From Eleusine coracana subsp. coracana (lineage: Eukaryota > Streptophyta > Magnoliopsida > Poales > Poaceae): a stretch of 64,000 nucleotides of DNA. Each line of letters opens with the position of its first letter. The stretch's first letter is position 1. Made by a program: the position numbers and the translations under genes. Location: contig CM064432.1 in assembly GCA_032690845.1 (NCBI GenBank), positions 55,674,071 to 55,738,070 of the forward strand, read 5' to 3'. The notes beneath the pieces are model-generated. The model searched no databases. It was not told the origin of the DNA and saw nothing but the letters and a program-made list of their open reading frames with translations. Below, one piece after another: positions 43,274-55,622 of this stretch.

Positions 43274-45439
43274 TTATGGTCACTATAGGGTACCTTTTTT
43301 ACGCACTTATGAAGCCAGAATGACAATTTTATTGGCCATATCCCTCTCTTATATGTAGTTCATCAGCAATATATAACAAAAATTAAAAAGGTACACAACA
43401 CAGAATTCAACCTATTCATATTATCTTAGTGGAACAGTAAATTACCCTATTAGATATTATTTGAATATATTAGTTTACCTTTGTTATATGTTCCAACTGC
43501 AAAATTGCTGGACTTTCTTTATGTCAGATTTATGATTTATTTTTACTTACTAAGTTTTGATTTCTCTTAGTGGCCAAGGTTGTGTATGAATTGTACTTGG
43601 TCTTGCATACGTTCTTTTTTCTAAATTCCTCTCTCAGAAGAAATAGACAACACAAAAATTGAAATTAAGAAAGGCCAACCTAAGCTTCAACATAGCTTTT
43701 TGGTTATACAATGAATGCCTGTGTGTCACCTTTGACAATTCCATCTATCAAAATAATATTCAATATATGATGATTATCTGATTATATTATGACTTTTACA
43801 TGACTGATTGCATCATAGAACAAAAAGTCATGTAAAGTCAGTTTGTTGCTCCCCTTGATTCCCCATTATCACCAAACTCATTTTTGTTGATATAAGGTAG
43901 GTTTTCATCCTGTAGCAACTCTGATTGTAAATAAGGTTTCGCTAGCGTCAAAAGGTACCACTGCTTCTTTAATTACACACATGCCGGCAGCAGAACTAAA
44001 GAACACGCCACTGAGTATAGATTTACTTAATTAAACTCACTCGTCCTCCTACTGCCGGCTTGCTCTTGCAAGAAGAATGTCCCGAGGAAGAAAGGAACTC
44101 AATGGAAGGGCCGACGTGCAACCTCTGGCCATGAGGTCCTGAAACCGCTGCGTGTCGTCTCCTTATGTCCATACTTTCGCTCACCGTCCTGGATCTCGGC
44201 CACGTTGTTGGAAGGTGACGCAGTTGCTTCGGGTGGCTGCTCTGATCTGATCCTACGGGCATTTTTCTCCATGATTGACTTCCTGGTCATGGCTGTCGCC
44301 TGATGCTAGATGAATCGTTATCATCTCCGCCACAAACTGATTGCTCAGATCAACTGCATCACGACCTAAGATCCCTAGTAATTTATAGGTGTGGCATAGA
44401 CGCAGGGTAAATATCGCTGATATTCCAAATCAAAAGACAATCGTCTGGCCAGAACATCACCATTAGCATCACAGTTATCACGTCAATGGGCAGGACACAC
44501 CTCGTCATGGTTACCATGGAGGACAATCCCTCGGAAGCAATGTGGCGGCGACTGTGGCGTGAAAGAGAGTTGGATACGGCTGCTAGGTTACGAAGACCAG
44601 ACATGTAATCGTTATTGGGAGATTAAGGGTTAGATCTCTGTATGAGATTATTTGTGGGGACAATTCATGGCCAGATCTTTTGCTTTTTCATGAGAATTTA
44701 AAGGCTATTTCTCTTTTTTTCTAGACACCATGGTAAGAAGGTCATCTCCTTTTATTAATCTCTACAACTTATTATTTGAGGTGCAGTCGTCTACGACCAT
44801 GAATTTTGGTGTCCCCCCCCCCCCCCCCCCCGAGTTGTTTTCAATTTGAGTCAGTTTGCAATTGGACACCGATTGAATCCAAATCAGTTTCAAAAATCAT
44901 AACTTCCACGTCCGTAGCTCAAATGAGGCAAACTCGGACTCTATCTCGTAGCTCTCAAAAAGTTCTACAATTTTGGTATTCAATGTAAGTTCAGATCCCG
45001 TCATTTTGGTTTCCAAATATGCGATGCAAAAATATTTCTTCTAATTCAGACTCATCTGCACGGTCTCTGTGTGGGGCCCATATCTCCTAGCTACATAGTC
45101 CAAATAATATGATTCATATATGTTTCGAAAAGGTCTCGACGAGATCTACAACTTTCATATTTTAACTTGTTCTATTAGAGCAAGTTTTCAATTTCAAAAT
45201 TGCGTTGCAATGCAGTGCTAAATCTGAACTCCGTGAATTGATTTTTCCTTCTGTATGAAGCTTCTAAAATATGGTGATAAAATTGTTACTTTTGACATAT
45301 AAAATGGTATACTAAGAAGAAACAACGGTAATACAAATCTAATCTTTCATATAAAAAATATCAATAATATTATATATATCTATAATTATATTGTATAAAT
45401 AATTTATATTTAAATCATAAAGAGTGTTTAATTTTTTAA
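43274..45439. other. AT-rich segment, possible Helitron body
   Basis: No convincing gene. A GC-richer patch at 43980-44600 has minus-strand frames of 60-80 codons without recognised domain and could be a captured gene fragment. A run of 19 C lies at 44813-44831. It ends at the Helitron-like terminus at 45469. Confidence 0.4.
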
Positions 45440-45469
45440 ATCCGTAGCAACACACGGACACTTTGCTAG
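45438..45469 (+). mobile_element. Helitron 3' terminus (plus strand)
   Basis: TCCGT-AGCAACAC-ACGGA (5-bp stem, 8-nt loop), then CACTTTG and CTAG at 45466-45469, followed by T. This resembles grass non-autonomous Helitron ends (CCGTAGCAAC...ACGG). The 5' end is somewhere upstream and not located. Confidence 0.65.
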
Positions 45470-47559
45470 TAAATAGATAGATAGATGAATAACCTGAAGT
45501 TTTCACCATTGGACTCCTTGATCAAATTCGGCCATCAGATCATCTTCCTATTCGCCATCTCTGACAATCTGTCAACACGATTATATAAAATAAACAACCT
45601 TCACACTTCAAACTCACTAAAGAATGTGGCATTCAAGCATTTCTTCGAACAGCTTGAGAGCATACATACAAATTAATCAATGGCGGTCTATTCCTACTGT
45701 TCTACTCCACCGCGACGCTGCCTACAGGTAAAGCTAAGAGTGACGTGGTGGTAGATGGATGGTTGGACCGTCCAAAGTAGCCATGATACAAGGACAACGA
45801 GCTCGATCTCGGCTTCTCTAGTACCTTGTCCACGGCCGATATCCTATGCACAGTGCGCCCGCACATGACCTGTCGTTGGTGGTGAAATTTGGGGATGCGT
45901 GTGGTGGATAGGAGTGACGATTTTGCACTGATATGGATGCCCAGGTGGAGGGGGGAACACGAGGAGCGACGGGGCTAAGAATGCCGGGGACGGTCAGACG
46001 GAGGAAATAAGGAAGAAAGAGCTGCAAGCGGAAGCGCTTGAAGCTTCTTGCGGAGGGGTGACGCAGCCTGGGGAGAAGAACAGCGACGAAGACGTTGATC
46101 AGTAAATTGACCGCGAAAAGTTGATGAACAGTAGTCAGAACAATCAGAGGACTAATCAGAGGCGCACATGGTTTAGTAGTAGTAAGATTAGAATAGAGTA
46201 GAAGAAAAAAATTAGAAAAATTAAAAAAAATCTCAGGGGACCCACGCCCATTCATCGTCTTCCTCCCTGCCTCGATACGTCCAGCAGCCATGCGAGCTGC
46301 CACGCCTCTAGGGTGCGTGTCCGCATGAGTGGAGGCCGCAGGAAACATCAAAGCAATTCCCTCGAGCTGTCCGCATCTCTTAAGTTGCTCCAACGCCCTG
46401 CACTCTCTCTATCTCTTAGCCATCAGCCCACCGCCATTGTTGGCCAGCGAAGCTTCGAGCTCTTCGCCCCGTCTCTCTGCTGCGTCCCCGGCCGATTCGA
46501 GACCACATTTACCTGCGCCTGGCCTCCCTCTGTCTTCCCATCGTCCAATTGGTCAATCACAGCTTGAAGCAAGAGAATCGAAGCAAAAAACCGTGGACTC
46601 CTCTCTGCCGAGCACCTCTGACTCCGACATCAAATTGGTTGGCTACGGTCCATTTGTTTCTTTGATTCTTTTTCCTATGTGTTCCCAACTCTCTTGCGCA
46701 TTGATTTGTCTCTTTTACCCCATCGATTTGTAAGGAAACCACGCTGGATTTGATGATTTTCTGGCCGCCGTCGGCGATTGAATTGCTTCAGGTCGAGTTT
46801 CCCATTTTTCCTGATTTTCGCATAGAAAAATGTTTAGATTGTAACATCCATAACTAATGAAAAACTTGGAGTTTGGGTGCAAATAAAATTTCTACAGATT
46901 TCTCTGGTCATTTACTATGTTATAAAAATGACAATATTTGTGCCTGATCTAAATTAAATATATAAAACACAAATAATTCACAAGTGATCCCTTGATTGAT
47001 AAATTCATAAAACATGACATGCGGGCCTCTTATGGAATTCCTGAACACTCTGCAAAATCTCATACTTTATTTCTTATTATTTTGTGATCTAGGATGTTTT
47101 TTGTGTTTTTGCTTATAAAAATACTAGTAAATTGTTAATTTTTTTAGTATGAAATTTGGTAAAAACATTGTCCATACATGCCTCTGTACATAATAAATTA
47201 CTCATGTTCATAAGTTAAGTAAAACTATTCCAAATGCATTAAACCACTCGTGATCAATAGCTTAATTTATTTATTTATTAAAGTCAATGAAGGAAATACT
47301 TTTAATGATCTTGCTAACATGTTTTTACTTCTGTACAGTGGCATGTACATGTGGTTGTGATAAGTGCTTAAGTGATGCATTGTGCATATCATTGCATTTA
47401 TTTTGCATTCTATCGTATTGAGATATTGTCATATTATAGGAAATATTATTGAATTACCGAAAGAGGATTTTCAAAAGGATCCTATCTCTCATCAATATCT
47501 GACATCTAAAGCTACTAAGTGTGTTGTTGTTGCCTAAGGCAAGCTTCAATGCATCCCAC
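45470..47559. other. Unassigned segment with a GC-rich, CT-rich patch
   Basis: Positions 45690-46740 are GC-richer. A minus-strand frame (46393-45818, 191 codons) and a plus-strand frame (46329-46733, 134 codons, S/P/L-rich) overlap head to head; neither has a recognised domain. CTCTCTCTATCTCTTAGCC near 46400 looks like a plant 5' UTR. It may be a promoter or gene fragment, or old transposon sequence. 46740-47559 is AT-rich with nothing recognised. Confidence 0.35.
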
Positions 47560-47578
47560 CTTATTTTAATTTTCTTTT
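47560..47578. repeat. Target-site duplication of the minus-strand LINE, left copy
   Basis: CTTATTTTAATTTTCTTTT here equals 54280-54298, which brackets the LINE. Its A/T-rich nature fits target-primed reverse transcription. Confidence 0.93.
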
Positions 47579-47586
47579 TTTTTCTC

Positions 47587-47607
47587 GAATACGCAGGAGA
47601 GCTGCGT
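47587..47607 (-). other. 3' hairpin of the LINE next to poly(A)
   Basis: ATACGCAG and CTGCGTAT form an 8-bp perfect stem around a short loop, immediately before TCGAG and the A run on the minus strand. It matches the kind of 3' hairpin that plant L1 RTs use to pick their template. Confidence 0.7.
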
Positions 47608-47761
47608 ATCTTTGTATTAAGAGAAGAGAAATCGGTCCCTTACAAATTACACTACCTCGCTCCGGACCGAGCTACAAGGAGTGTTGAATACATTGGGTTT
47701 TAATCTAATGAAAAAACTAGAAAAAAGATGAGACCTGACCAACAAAACACACACACACCTA

Positions 47762-50700
47762 AACAATTTCTTCAGCCTGGGCTAAGGTCCGAAGAGACCT
47801 AGCACCAGCTAGCCCCCAAAGATGTTTCTCATTCTCAAACTCGCGGATGATTGTGTTGATGCAAGGTTGCATTTCTTCGAAGACACAAGCATTGCGATGC
47901 TTCCACAAAATCCAACTGCCGAGAATGACCAAACTGTTGAAGCCCTTCCTATCTTCTTTCCGAACCTGTTTATGAGCCTTGCCCCACCAATCCACGAAGA
48001 TTTTCTCACGACGACTCAGGACACAATGTATGAGGTCCAAGGGTGCCAAGACTCGGAACCAGAATTGGCGAGCAAAGACACAAGAGGTGAGTATATGCTG
48101 GACATCCTCCACCTCTTGATCACACAGAACACAATGACTCGGATGAGGAAGCCCTCTACTTGCTAGACGATCCGCAGTCCAACATTTGTTTCGTATGGCA
48201 ACCCATAGAAACACCTTGATTCGATGGGGCCCAAGACTTCCAAAGTCGACGCCATGGTTCAAACACAACCGAGCCATGGAAGAGAGCTGCATATACTGAT
48301 TTGGATGAAAATTGCCCGGAGCTCTCAAACCTCCAACGATGTATGTCCTCCCCGTCCGTTAAGATTATGTTGCGGAGAGCATCCCACAGATGAAAGAACT
48401 CATAAAGGCCAATCATAGAAAGTCCACCTTGGATATCTTTGACCCCACAAGTGATTAGTTAGTGCATCCTCTGCTATACGCTGCTGCTGAAACTTAATTG
48501 GAACAGCCGTGATGACAGTTGGGGCAAGGTCAGCAATGCTACTGCCGAACAACCATTTATCCTTCCAAAACAGGATGTTATCCCCCCGGCCATGATATGA
48601 TAGTACAGCCGTGTCGAAGAATGCTTTAGAGTTTTTATGTACTGGAATGTCCAAGCCTTGCCACGGACGATCGGGGTCAGTCTTGGCAAGCCATAACCAT
48701 CGCACCTGAAGTGCCCAAGACATGTACTCTAAATTTAGCACTCCGAGTCCACCGTATTCCAGGGGTCTTTGAACTCTTTCCCATGCTACAAGGCAAGAAC
48801 CACCATTCGCTTCTTTTCTCCCCTTCCAAGTGAAGGATCGACGTATTTTGTTGACTGCCTTGATAAACCATTTTGGAGCATGGATAGCAATCAAAAAATG
48901 GATAGGAATCGTAGAGAGAACGAAACGCACCCATGCGACTCTACCAGCCATATTCATAAGAGCAGCCTGCCACCCGGGGAGCTTGTTCCCGATTTTCTCA
49001 ATCCATGGGAGAAGATCTGCTTTCCTCAATTTTTTTATCAGAGATAGGCAATCCAAGATATATGCAAGGAAACTCGGCGACTCTGCACCTCTTCACATCG
49101 GATAGGTAGCACACAACTTTTTTGGAAATTTGTTTGCAGACCTGACGCCTCACCAAATTTGTTGAGAATATTCATGGTGAGCTGCATTTCCTCTTCGACT
49201 GGCCGGATGAAGAGAGCCACATCATCGGCATAGAGGGATATGCGTTGGCTCTGATTTCTCCATGAGAGGGGCTGTAGCAGGCCCAATTCCCCTGCCTTTG
49301 TGAAGAGACTATTCAAGACGTCCATTACCAAGATAAACAACATGGGAGAAAGAGGGTCTCCCTGACGGAGGCCACGTTGATGTCTAACTTCATCTCCAGG
49401 CTGACCATTAACCAAGATGCGAGTGGAGGCAGTGTGCAAGATGCTGGACACAAGGTTGCACCAAACTGAACCAAAACCAAGATGTCGAAGAATTTCCAAA
49501 ACAAACGACCAAGAAACCGAATCAAAAGCCTTTGAAACATCGAGTTTCAAGAAGAGACTCGGTACCTTTTGCCTATGGAGGAGCTTGATTGTTTGTTGCA
49601 CCAATATGTAGTTATCATGTATACAACGGCCACGGATAAACGTACTCTGGTTGGTGGCGACCAAAGAATTTAGTAGAGGTGCTAGTCTGTTTGCCATGAT
49701 CTTTGTTAACAGTTTTGCAAAACTGTGAATCAAACTAATTGGGCGGAAGTCCTTGGCTGCAGTTGCTTCTGCCGTCTTCGGGATTAGAGTGAGATAGGCA
49801 GAGTTTAGTAACCATAATTTCCTTGCATCCCCTTGTTGCAGTGTGATAATTGCAGTCATTATGTCAGCCTTGATAATGGACCAGCAGGACTTATAAAACC
49901 GCCCAGTATATCCATCCGGCCCTGGAGCTCGATCAGCCGGTAGCAGTTTGATGTTCTCCCACACTTCATCCTCTGTTATTGGCGCCTCTAGTGCAGCAAG
50001 ATCAATTCCATTGCGGTGAAAGAAATCCAGCTCGAGAGTGTGGGATCGGGGCAGTGCAGTACCGAGGAGACCAATAAAATAAGAATACATGACCTCTTGC
50101 TTTTCTTCTTGTCCTGTGAACACCTCATCATTGTGGACTAATTTCGGGATAAAGTTCTTCCGTTTTCGGAAACCTGCTGTCCGATGGAAGAGCGCCGTGT
50201 TGGCGTCACTGTCTTTTAAGAAACTGATGCAGGAACGTAGCCTAGCAATGGTCCGTTCAAGGGATGCAAGCACGAGACAATGCCGCTTGGTCTCATGCCG
50301 CAGCCAATCCTCATCGGGTGTTAACACACGCCCATCTTGCCCGATTTCCAATCGATGAAGAATTTCCCTTGCAATGCCGAGTTGAGATTTGACATAACCG
50401 ACCTGTTTTTGGCTCCAAGATTGGAGTGCTCGTGTGAGTCGTTTCAGTTTGAGGGACACCCTTTCAATTGGGCATGAAGCATTGATTGGCGCACTCCAAG
50501 AGTTTGCAACTGCATCATGAAAACCAGTGAGCTTGGGCCAGAAGCTTTCGAAGTGGAAACGACGTTTACCATGCACCCCTTCTTTCAAACCAAGTAAGAG
50601 CGGACCTTTATCCGATATTTCAGAGGCTTGGCTTTGGAGGATGCACTCAGGAAATAAGGCCTCCCAATCAGCGGTACACAGCACCCTATCAAGCCTCACA

Positions 50701-51353
50701 AGAGTCGGTGCCTCTCTTTCATTAGACCAGGTATACCTTCTCCCAATCAGCGGAACCTCCTTTAGTTCTTGGTCATTAACAAAGCGCCTGAAACGTCCCA
50801 TCATGGCCCTGTTCAGATTATCATTATTTTTATCCTCTGATGAGTAGATCATGTTGAAATCACCCGCAACGACCCAAGGGCCCGTGCAGTGGGTTCGCAC
50901 CTCCCTAAGTTCAGCTAAAAAAGCGATTTTCTCCTCATCCAGCTGCGGGCCATAGACTCCGATGAACCACCATTCTGTGCCATTGCCATCTTTAAATTTT
51001 ACCGACACTGAGTGTCTATGCACTCTCCAATGATCTGAGGAAGAGAAAGAGCCTTCCCGCCAAGCAACAAGAATACCGCCTCTCGTCCCTTGTGCCGGAA
51101 GATAAACAAAATCCTTAAACTCATGACCCAAGATAGACCTCACATCCCATTCTGAGATTAAAGCCAGTTTTGTTTCTTGGAAACACACCACAGCAGGCCT
51201 ACAAGAATCGAGTGCCTTTCGCACATTGTCACGACGCGCCGTTTGTTGAGCCCGCGCACATTCCATACTTAGATTTTTGGGGAATCCATTGAGACTGATT
51301 TGGGATTCGACCACAAAACACGGAGCTGGAACTGAATTACGCGGCCACCTCAA
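47762..51353 (-). pseudogene. LINE ORF2: endonuclease, reverse transcriptase, zf-RVT
   Basis: The endonuclease (51290-50580) has CFQETKL with the catalytic Glu and VVAGDFNMI, but the final motif reads SDKGPLLL (codon at 50609-50607) where the catalytic His of SDH is expected. RT (50000-49050) has APGPDGYTGRFYKSCW, FRPISLIHSFAKLLTKI, FLKLDVSKAFDSVSW, LRQGDPLSPMLFILV and YADDVALF. A frameshift near 49050 moves the rest to another frame: 49056-48400 thumb and linker, then 48328-47759 with the zf-RVT region (FLWVAIRNKCWT, CVLCDQEVEDVQHILTSC, FWF) and ILWKHRNACVF. The first 770 codons are open. The endonuclease change would by itself prevent normal nicking. Confidence 0.93.
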
Positions 51354-54157
51354 CGGGTGGCGACTGAACCCGAGTATCTTCAGGTACTTCCTTGCCTAGC
51401 AGGGTTGCCAACACGACAACATGTTCTCTGGAGAGTGGCTTCTCAAAGAATTGAGTGTATTTCTCCTTTGCTGCTTCTGAGACGATTTGTTGATCATTCG
51501 CAAACCCCAATTGTCTACACACTGTGTTCGCTGCTTGGAGATTGATTTCTGGGGGAAGCATTGCAATGCGGCGACTGCGTCGCGGAGCTTGTGTTGACAT
51601 GGCAATTGGCCGCTGCTGTCTCTGGACCGGCGGGATAGGGAGCATCACCGGCGCAGGTCTAGTAATGTTGTTTAGGAACTCCTCTGTTGGTTGCTGAGTT
51701 TGTTGGGCTTCAGGCACAATAGTGGTCGTCGGCCTCCTGGAATAAACTAGCAAACCTGGTTGTGCAGGTTCCTCGATCGGGAAAGCAGCCGGTTCAGTTG
51801 GAAGCACAGCTTCTGCAGGAAGCCATGTGAGGGGAGATACGGGCGTTGGTTCAGGCTCAGATGCTGGCTGCTCACGTTCCACTCTGCATGGAGAATGGAC
51901 ATCGTTGCATGGCTCCAAGGATTGAGATGGATTCTCTGTGGCAAAACTTCTATCATGCAGGCTTGCTGGCGCATGAACCGTGGACGGATTTTCAATATCA
52001 AACGCGAGCCCCCCCTCCTCGGGTCTCACCACTGAATTTATTTCGAAGCGGGTCAGCACAGGTGATAACACTGAAGGCACGTCATCAAGCGATGTTGAAA
52101 CATGGGAGGGCACGGGAACGGCCGCTTCGAATGGCACACTCACGAGAGGAGTTGCGGCTGGCTCGGGAACTTCCCCGTTTGATGGCTGCTCCATTACTGT
52201 GCTGCACACGGGAGTCTCCTCGACCACCGTGCCCAACGGGGAAACGACCAGGGACGCTTCGGAAGGAGAGCTGCCCGCATCAACTTTTGCCACGTGGCAC
52301 TCGCCAGAATGTGCTGGTGAAGATGGCACCGCCGTGGACGTCGACAGACCAGCGGCGGCCAGCGAGTCGAGCTCGCCGACTGCCAGGACGCTGCCCTCGA
52401 CAGTACTTGCCGGAACCCAAGTACTGGAGACAGCTGTGGTTGGAGACGATGGGTCTTGGTCCGGGATGACGGCGGGCTCGCCGGCCTCGACAGCAGCCAC
52501 CACCGTGTGGCCACCGGAGGCGGCCGGCCCCAGCCGGTCATGCACCGATAACCTTCGCGATGAACTAGACTCCGCGCCGGCCCGACTAGGTGGCCGGCTA
52601 CGCCCCGGCACTGGGGAGGGATCGCGCCGGCGGCGACGTCATTGCCGCCTTGCATCTTCAACATCTCCGTCCGAGGGAGGAGAGGTGTCGTCGACTCCCG
52701 GACTGTCGGCAGACACCACTTTAATGTCGATTGGGTACTGTAGGGTAGGCTTTCCCGGCGGCAAGAGAATTGGACCGACCGGTGGTTCCATGATGTGGAG
52801 ATCTCTCGAACTAGGAATCTCATCAGGCTTGAGACACCATGCTGAGACTCGGAATACGGAATAGTCTTCTCTGTTTCTTGTAGATTGATGCAGGAGTTGC
52901 GGCCACCCCTAGGGGTTCAGAATGCTCTCTGTCGTGGTCATCTCCCATGCATGCGCCGGAATACCACGAAGTTCAATGTCGACCAAGGCAGGAAGAGCCC
53001 CGCCGAATGCAAAAGCTTGTCTTGTCCAGTGACGACAATGAAGCCGAACGGCACCAGAACCTTGAGGCGGTCCGGTGCTCTCGAGCCTCATCGCCGTAGC
53101 TTCATCCTCCACGAACAGGATGTAGAGATCATCACCCGCCCGTCGCAACACCAAGGTGTGAGGGGCGAGATCAAATCTTGTAGCGAGGATATGCTTGATG
53201 TCGTCGATGGAGAGGTTGGGGTGGTCGCCGAAAACGGTTACGAAAAACTGCATTGCTCAGGTTGGCCTGGGCGCGTTCCAGGCGGTCTGACCAGTCGATG
53301 ATGCAGGGCGGAGCTCGGGCCGGGGGGGCGCCGTCATCCAGAGCCAGAGGCTCTTGAGAGGCTGCCCCGCCGTTGCCCTCACTGTCCCTAAAAGGAGGAG
53401 AGGATCCGCCTTGGCTCGAGCGGCAACACTGATGGGGCCGATGGCGACGCCGGCGCCCCCGTTGCTCATCACGAACTTGTGTGGCTGAAACACCAACTCC
53501 ACCTTGAAGTGACGCCGGGGTGTCACCGGCCATGACGACTGGTTGCTCGACCTGTGCCGCCGGGGGCTCGGCCAGTGGAATGATGCGCCTCCACACCGAG
53601 ACGCGGGGCGCGGCCCCTTGGGCTTGCTGTCCCTGACCGGAGGCTCCTCCTCGACGGTTAGGACAGACGTAGGACCGATGGCCGATATCCCGGCACTTGA
53701 AACACCTAGGCTCGGATCCGCATGCCGACGCGCGATGCTTGCCGGAGAAGCAGTTGAAATAGCGCCCACGGAGATCAACGGGGACAGGCCGCCTTGGTCG
53801 CTGGTTCCGAAGCCGGTGAGCCGTACGCGATTCGACCTTCACCCAACCCTCGACGTCCGGTCCGTTGTTCGCTGCAGGAACATGAACAGTCGAACGGAGG
53901 AGGATGCGAGCAGGCGACTTTTCCTTGGGCGGCGGCGGAGGGCCAGGGGCGGCAGACGCCGACGACACGGAGAGGGCGGCTTCAAGGTAGGAGCGCTCGG
54001 TATGCTGTACCGATGCAGACCCGCCGGAGTTGCTCGACGACACAGGACTGGAGTCGCTCCGGCTTTGCTCCTTCGACCTGCCTCCGGGATGGAATGGACG
54101 CGTGAGAGGGGACAAGGAGGGGGTGGAACCAGACGCCGAGGTGTTAGCAGGGACCAT
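51337..54157 (-). pseudogene. LINE ORF1: zinc knuckles and DUF4283-like region
   Basis: The first part (54157-53171) is S/P-rich, then has CCHC-type knuckles: CFSGKHRASAC and CFKCRDIGHRSYVC (about 53765-53660), then a basic stretch. A frame change near 53200 leads to a region MQFFVTVFGDHPN...AWEM (53253-52930), which resembles the DUF4283 domain of plant LINE ORF1 proteins. After at least one stop between 52909 and 52611, a long S/T/P/V-rich tail (52611-51337) ends next to the ORF2 start. The protein would coat the LINE RNA. The large plus-strand frame at 51980-52864 is a composition shadow. Confidence 0.8.
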
Positions 54158-54279
54158 GGCGGAGGCGACAGCCGGGCTGGTGGCCGCCGGATCCGCGGTG
54201 GATTCTGGCGTGGGGTTGGGAGGCGGAGCGGCGCCTAGGGGAGGGGAGACCTTCTATTCTGTTGCTGCAGAAGCTGGAT

Positions 54280-54298
54280 CTTATTTTAATTTTCTTTT
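54280..54298. repeat. Target-site duplication of the minus-strand LINE, right copy
   Basis: Same 19 bases as 47560-47578. The pre-insertion locus therefore ran from GCATCCCAC straight to AGTATATCACCC. Confidence 0.93.
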
Positions 54299-54744
54299 AG
54301 TATATCACCCTACTAGATGTACTAGATAATATTTGTTATGTGCATTAGGTGTTATGTGTTGTTTGAAACTCCACCTGTATTGTTACCTTATACATATCCT
54401 ATTCAGTTTATGGTATACTGGTGCAAACAGCTTAATAGATGTTGGTGTTTAGGTCACCGACTAGTAGAATTTGTTCAAAGGGGTATGCGTTTCAAACTCG
54501 GTGATGGCTAAGCAAGAGGACACAGGGGATTATACTGGTTCGGGGAAGGCCCCTACGTCCAGTTCTCTAGCCTGCTCGTGTTACTTGCTCCGGTGAGGAT
54601 TACAACCGTGGCGAGAGAGAGGAGGAAGCTCTAGGTCTCTGGTGCAAGTGGTGTGAGTGTGCGGGTGAACGAGTGTTGTTTTTCGTGCGTCTCTATAGAG
54701 AAAAGAGGGTATCCCCTTTTATATTTCAAGGGGATGGGCCTATT

Positions 54745-54782
54745 TACACACACACACACACACACACACAGAGAGAGAGAGG
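54745..54782. repeat. (AC)n(GA)n microsatellite
   Basis: About 13 AC units followed by about 6 GA units inside the solo LTR, downstream of its TATA box on the minus strand. Confidence 0.95.
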
Positions 54783-55519
54783 GTAGGATTCTACACGTGT
54801 GGAGTTGGCAGAGGCGTGTAGGAGAAGGCAGAGCTCCTATCGGTGGCATGGTCTTTGGTCCTTGCGGGCCCCTCGTCCTGGCTACCGTACCAGAGGGGAG
54901 AGACACCGCGCCCAAGCGCGCCCCCGTCTTCCATCGATAGGCCGTGTCTTCCTTGTTACTGTTGATGGCATGATCCGTCATGCATGGTGAGATGCATCAT
55001 GGACGCTGTCACGTTATCCAGGTGGTGAACCACCCTGCTATTCATCGGCTGTCCTGCCTGTCCACTACTAGGGTTGTCATCGAGAGTTGGCGCCATCGAA
55101 TGCCCTATCACGCCTGCTTTCATCAGCGAGCGTAGGTGACGATGGGGGTGGCGAGGCTTACAGGGAGATTTGACCCCTTGATATTGTGTATGCGCAGTGG
55201 GTATGACATTTAAGGCCGAGTGGTTGGTGGTTGATGACCACCGGCTTGCTTGACCCTCTTCAGTCGGGGTTATGACATCGGGTCAGGTTTGTCCGAGCCT
55301 GCTTAGAGTTGAGATCTGTCTTGTCCTGACAAGGCAATCGAGTTTCTCCATTTCGTCATTTCTGGTTTGGTCAGGGTCTTTCTGTCCCGTCTCGTCTAGG
55401 CTCGGACCGCCACCAACGGGAGTTGGAGGTGATAGAGCTTATCCGGTGATCATGAGGGGCCCGTGATAGAAAGCCTCGACTCCTTATGTAGGATCAAGCA
55501 GAGCGTAGTGTAGCAGAAC

Positions 55520-55622
55520 GCTCGACCCCTACCGAGGGGTCAAGTGCAGCGGGTCGCTCGACCCCCATCGAGGGGTCGAGCGAGGAGCACCCGGTCGCTC
55601 GACCCCCGTCGAGAGGTCGAGC
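55520..55622. repeat. Three imperfect palindromes in the solo LTR
   Basis: Units of about 26 bp starting GCTCGACCCC and ending in GGGGTC(G)AGC or close variants at 55520, 55556 and 55597. Each can fold into a stem. A further pair of CCGACCAGTTGGGGG units follows at about 55637-55675. They lie at the upstream (U3) end of the LTR. Confidence 0.85.

Larger units (their letters stand above)
47579..54279 (-). mobile_element. Nearly full-length L1-type LINE, minus strand (19-bp TSD)
   Basis: Bounded by a 19-bp TSD. Reading on the minus strand: short GC-rich 5' region, ORF1 with zinc knuckles (54157-51337), ORF2 with endonuclease, RT and zf-RVT (51353-47762), 3' UTR, hairpin, short poly(A) (T run at 47575-47583). 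About 6.7 kb. Frameshifts and stops in both ORFs make it inactive. Confidence 0.95.

Noticed and set aside
51980..52864. 294-codon plus-strand open frame, and 51846-52469 beside it
   Set aside because: It lies opposite LINE ORF1, is low in complexity and has no domain. Open frames opposite GC- and codon-biased genes are expected.
55501..55511. GTAGTG near 55505 as a CACTA end partnering 40051
   Set aside because: Only six bases match and it lies inside a solo LTR with its own exact boundaries.
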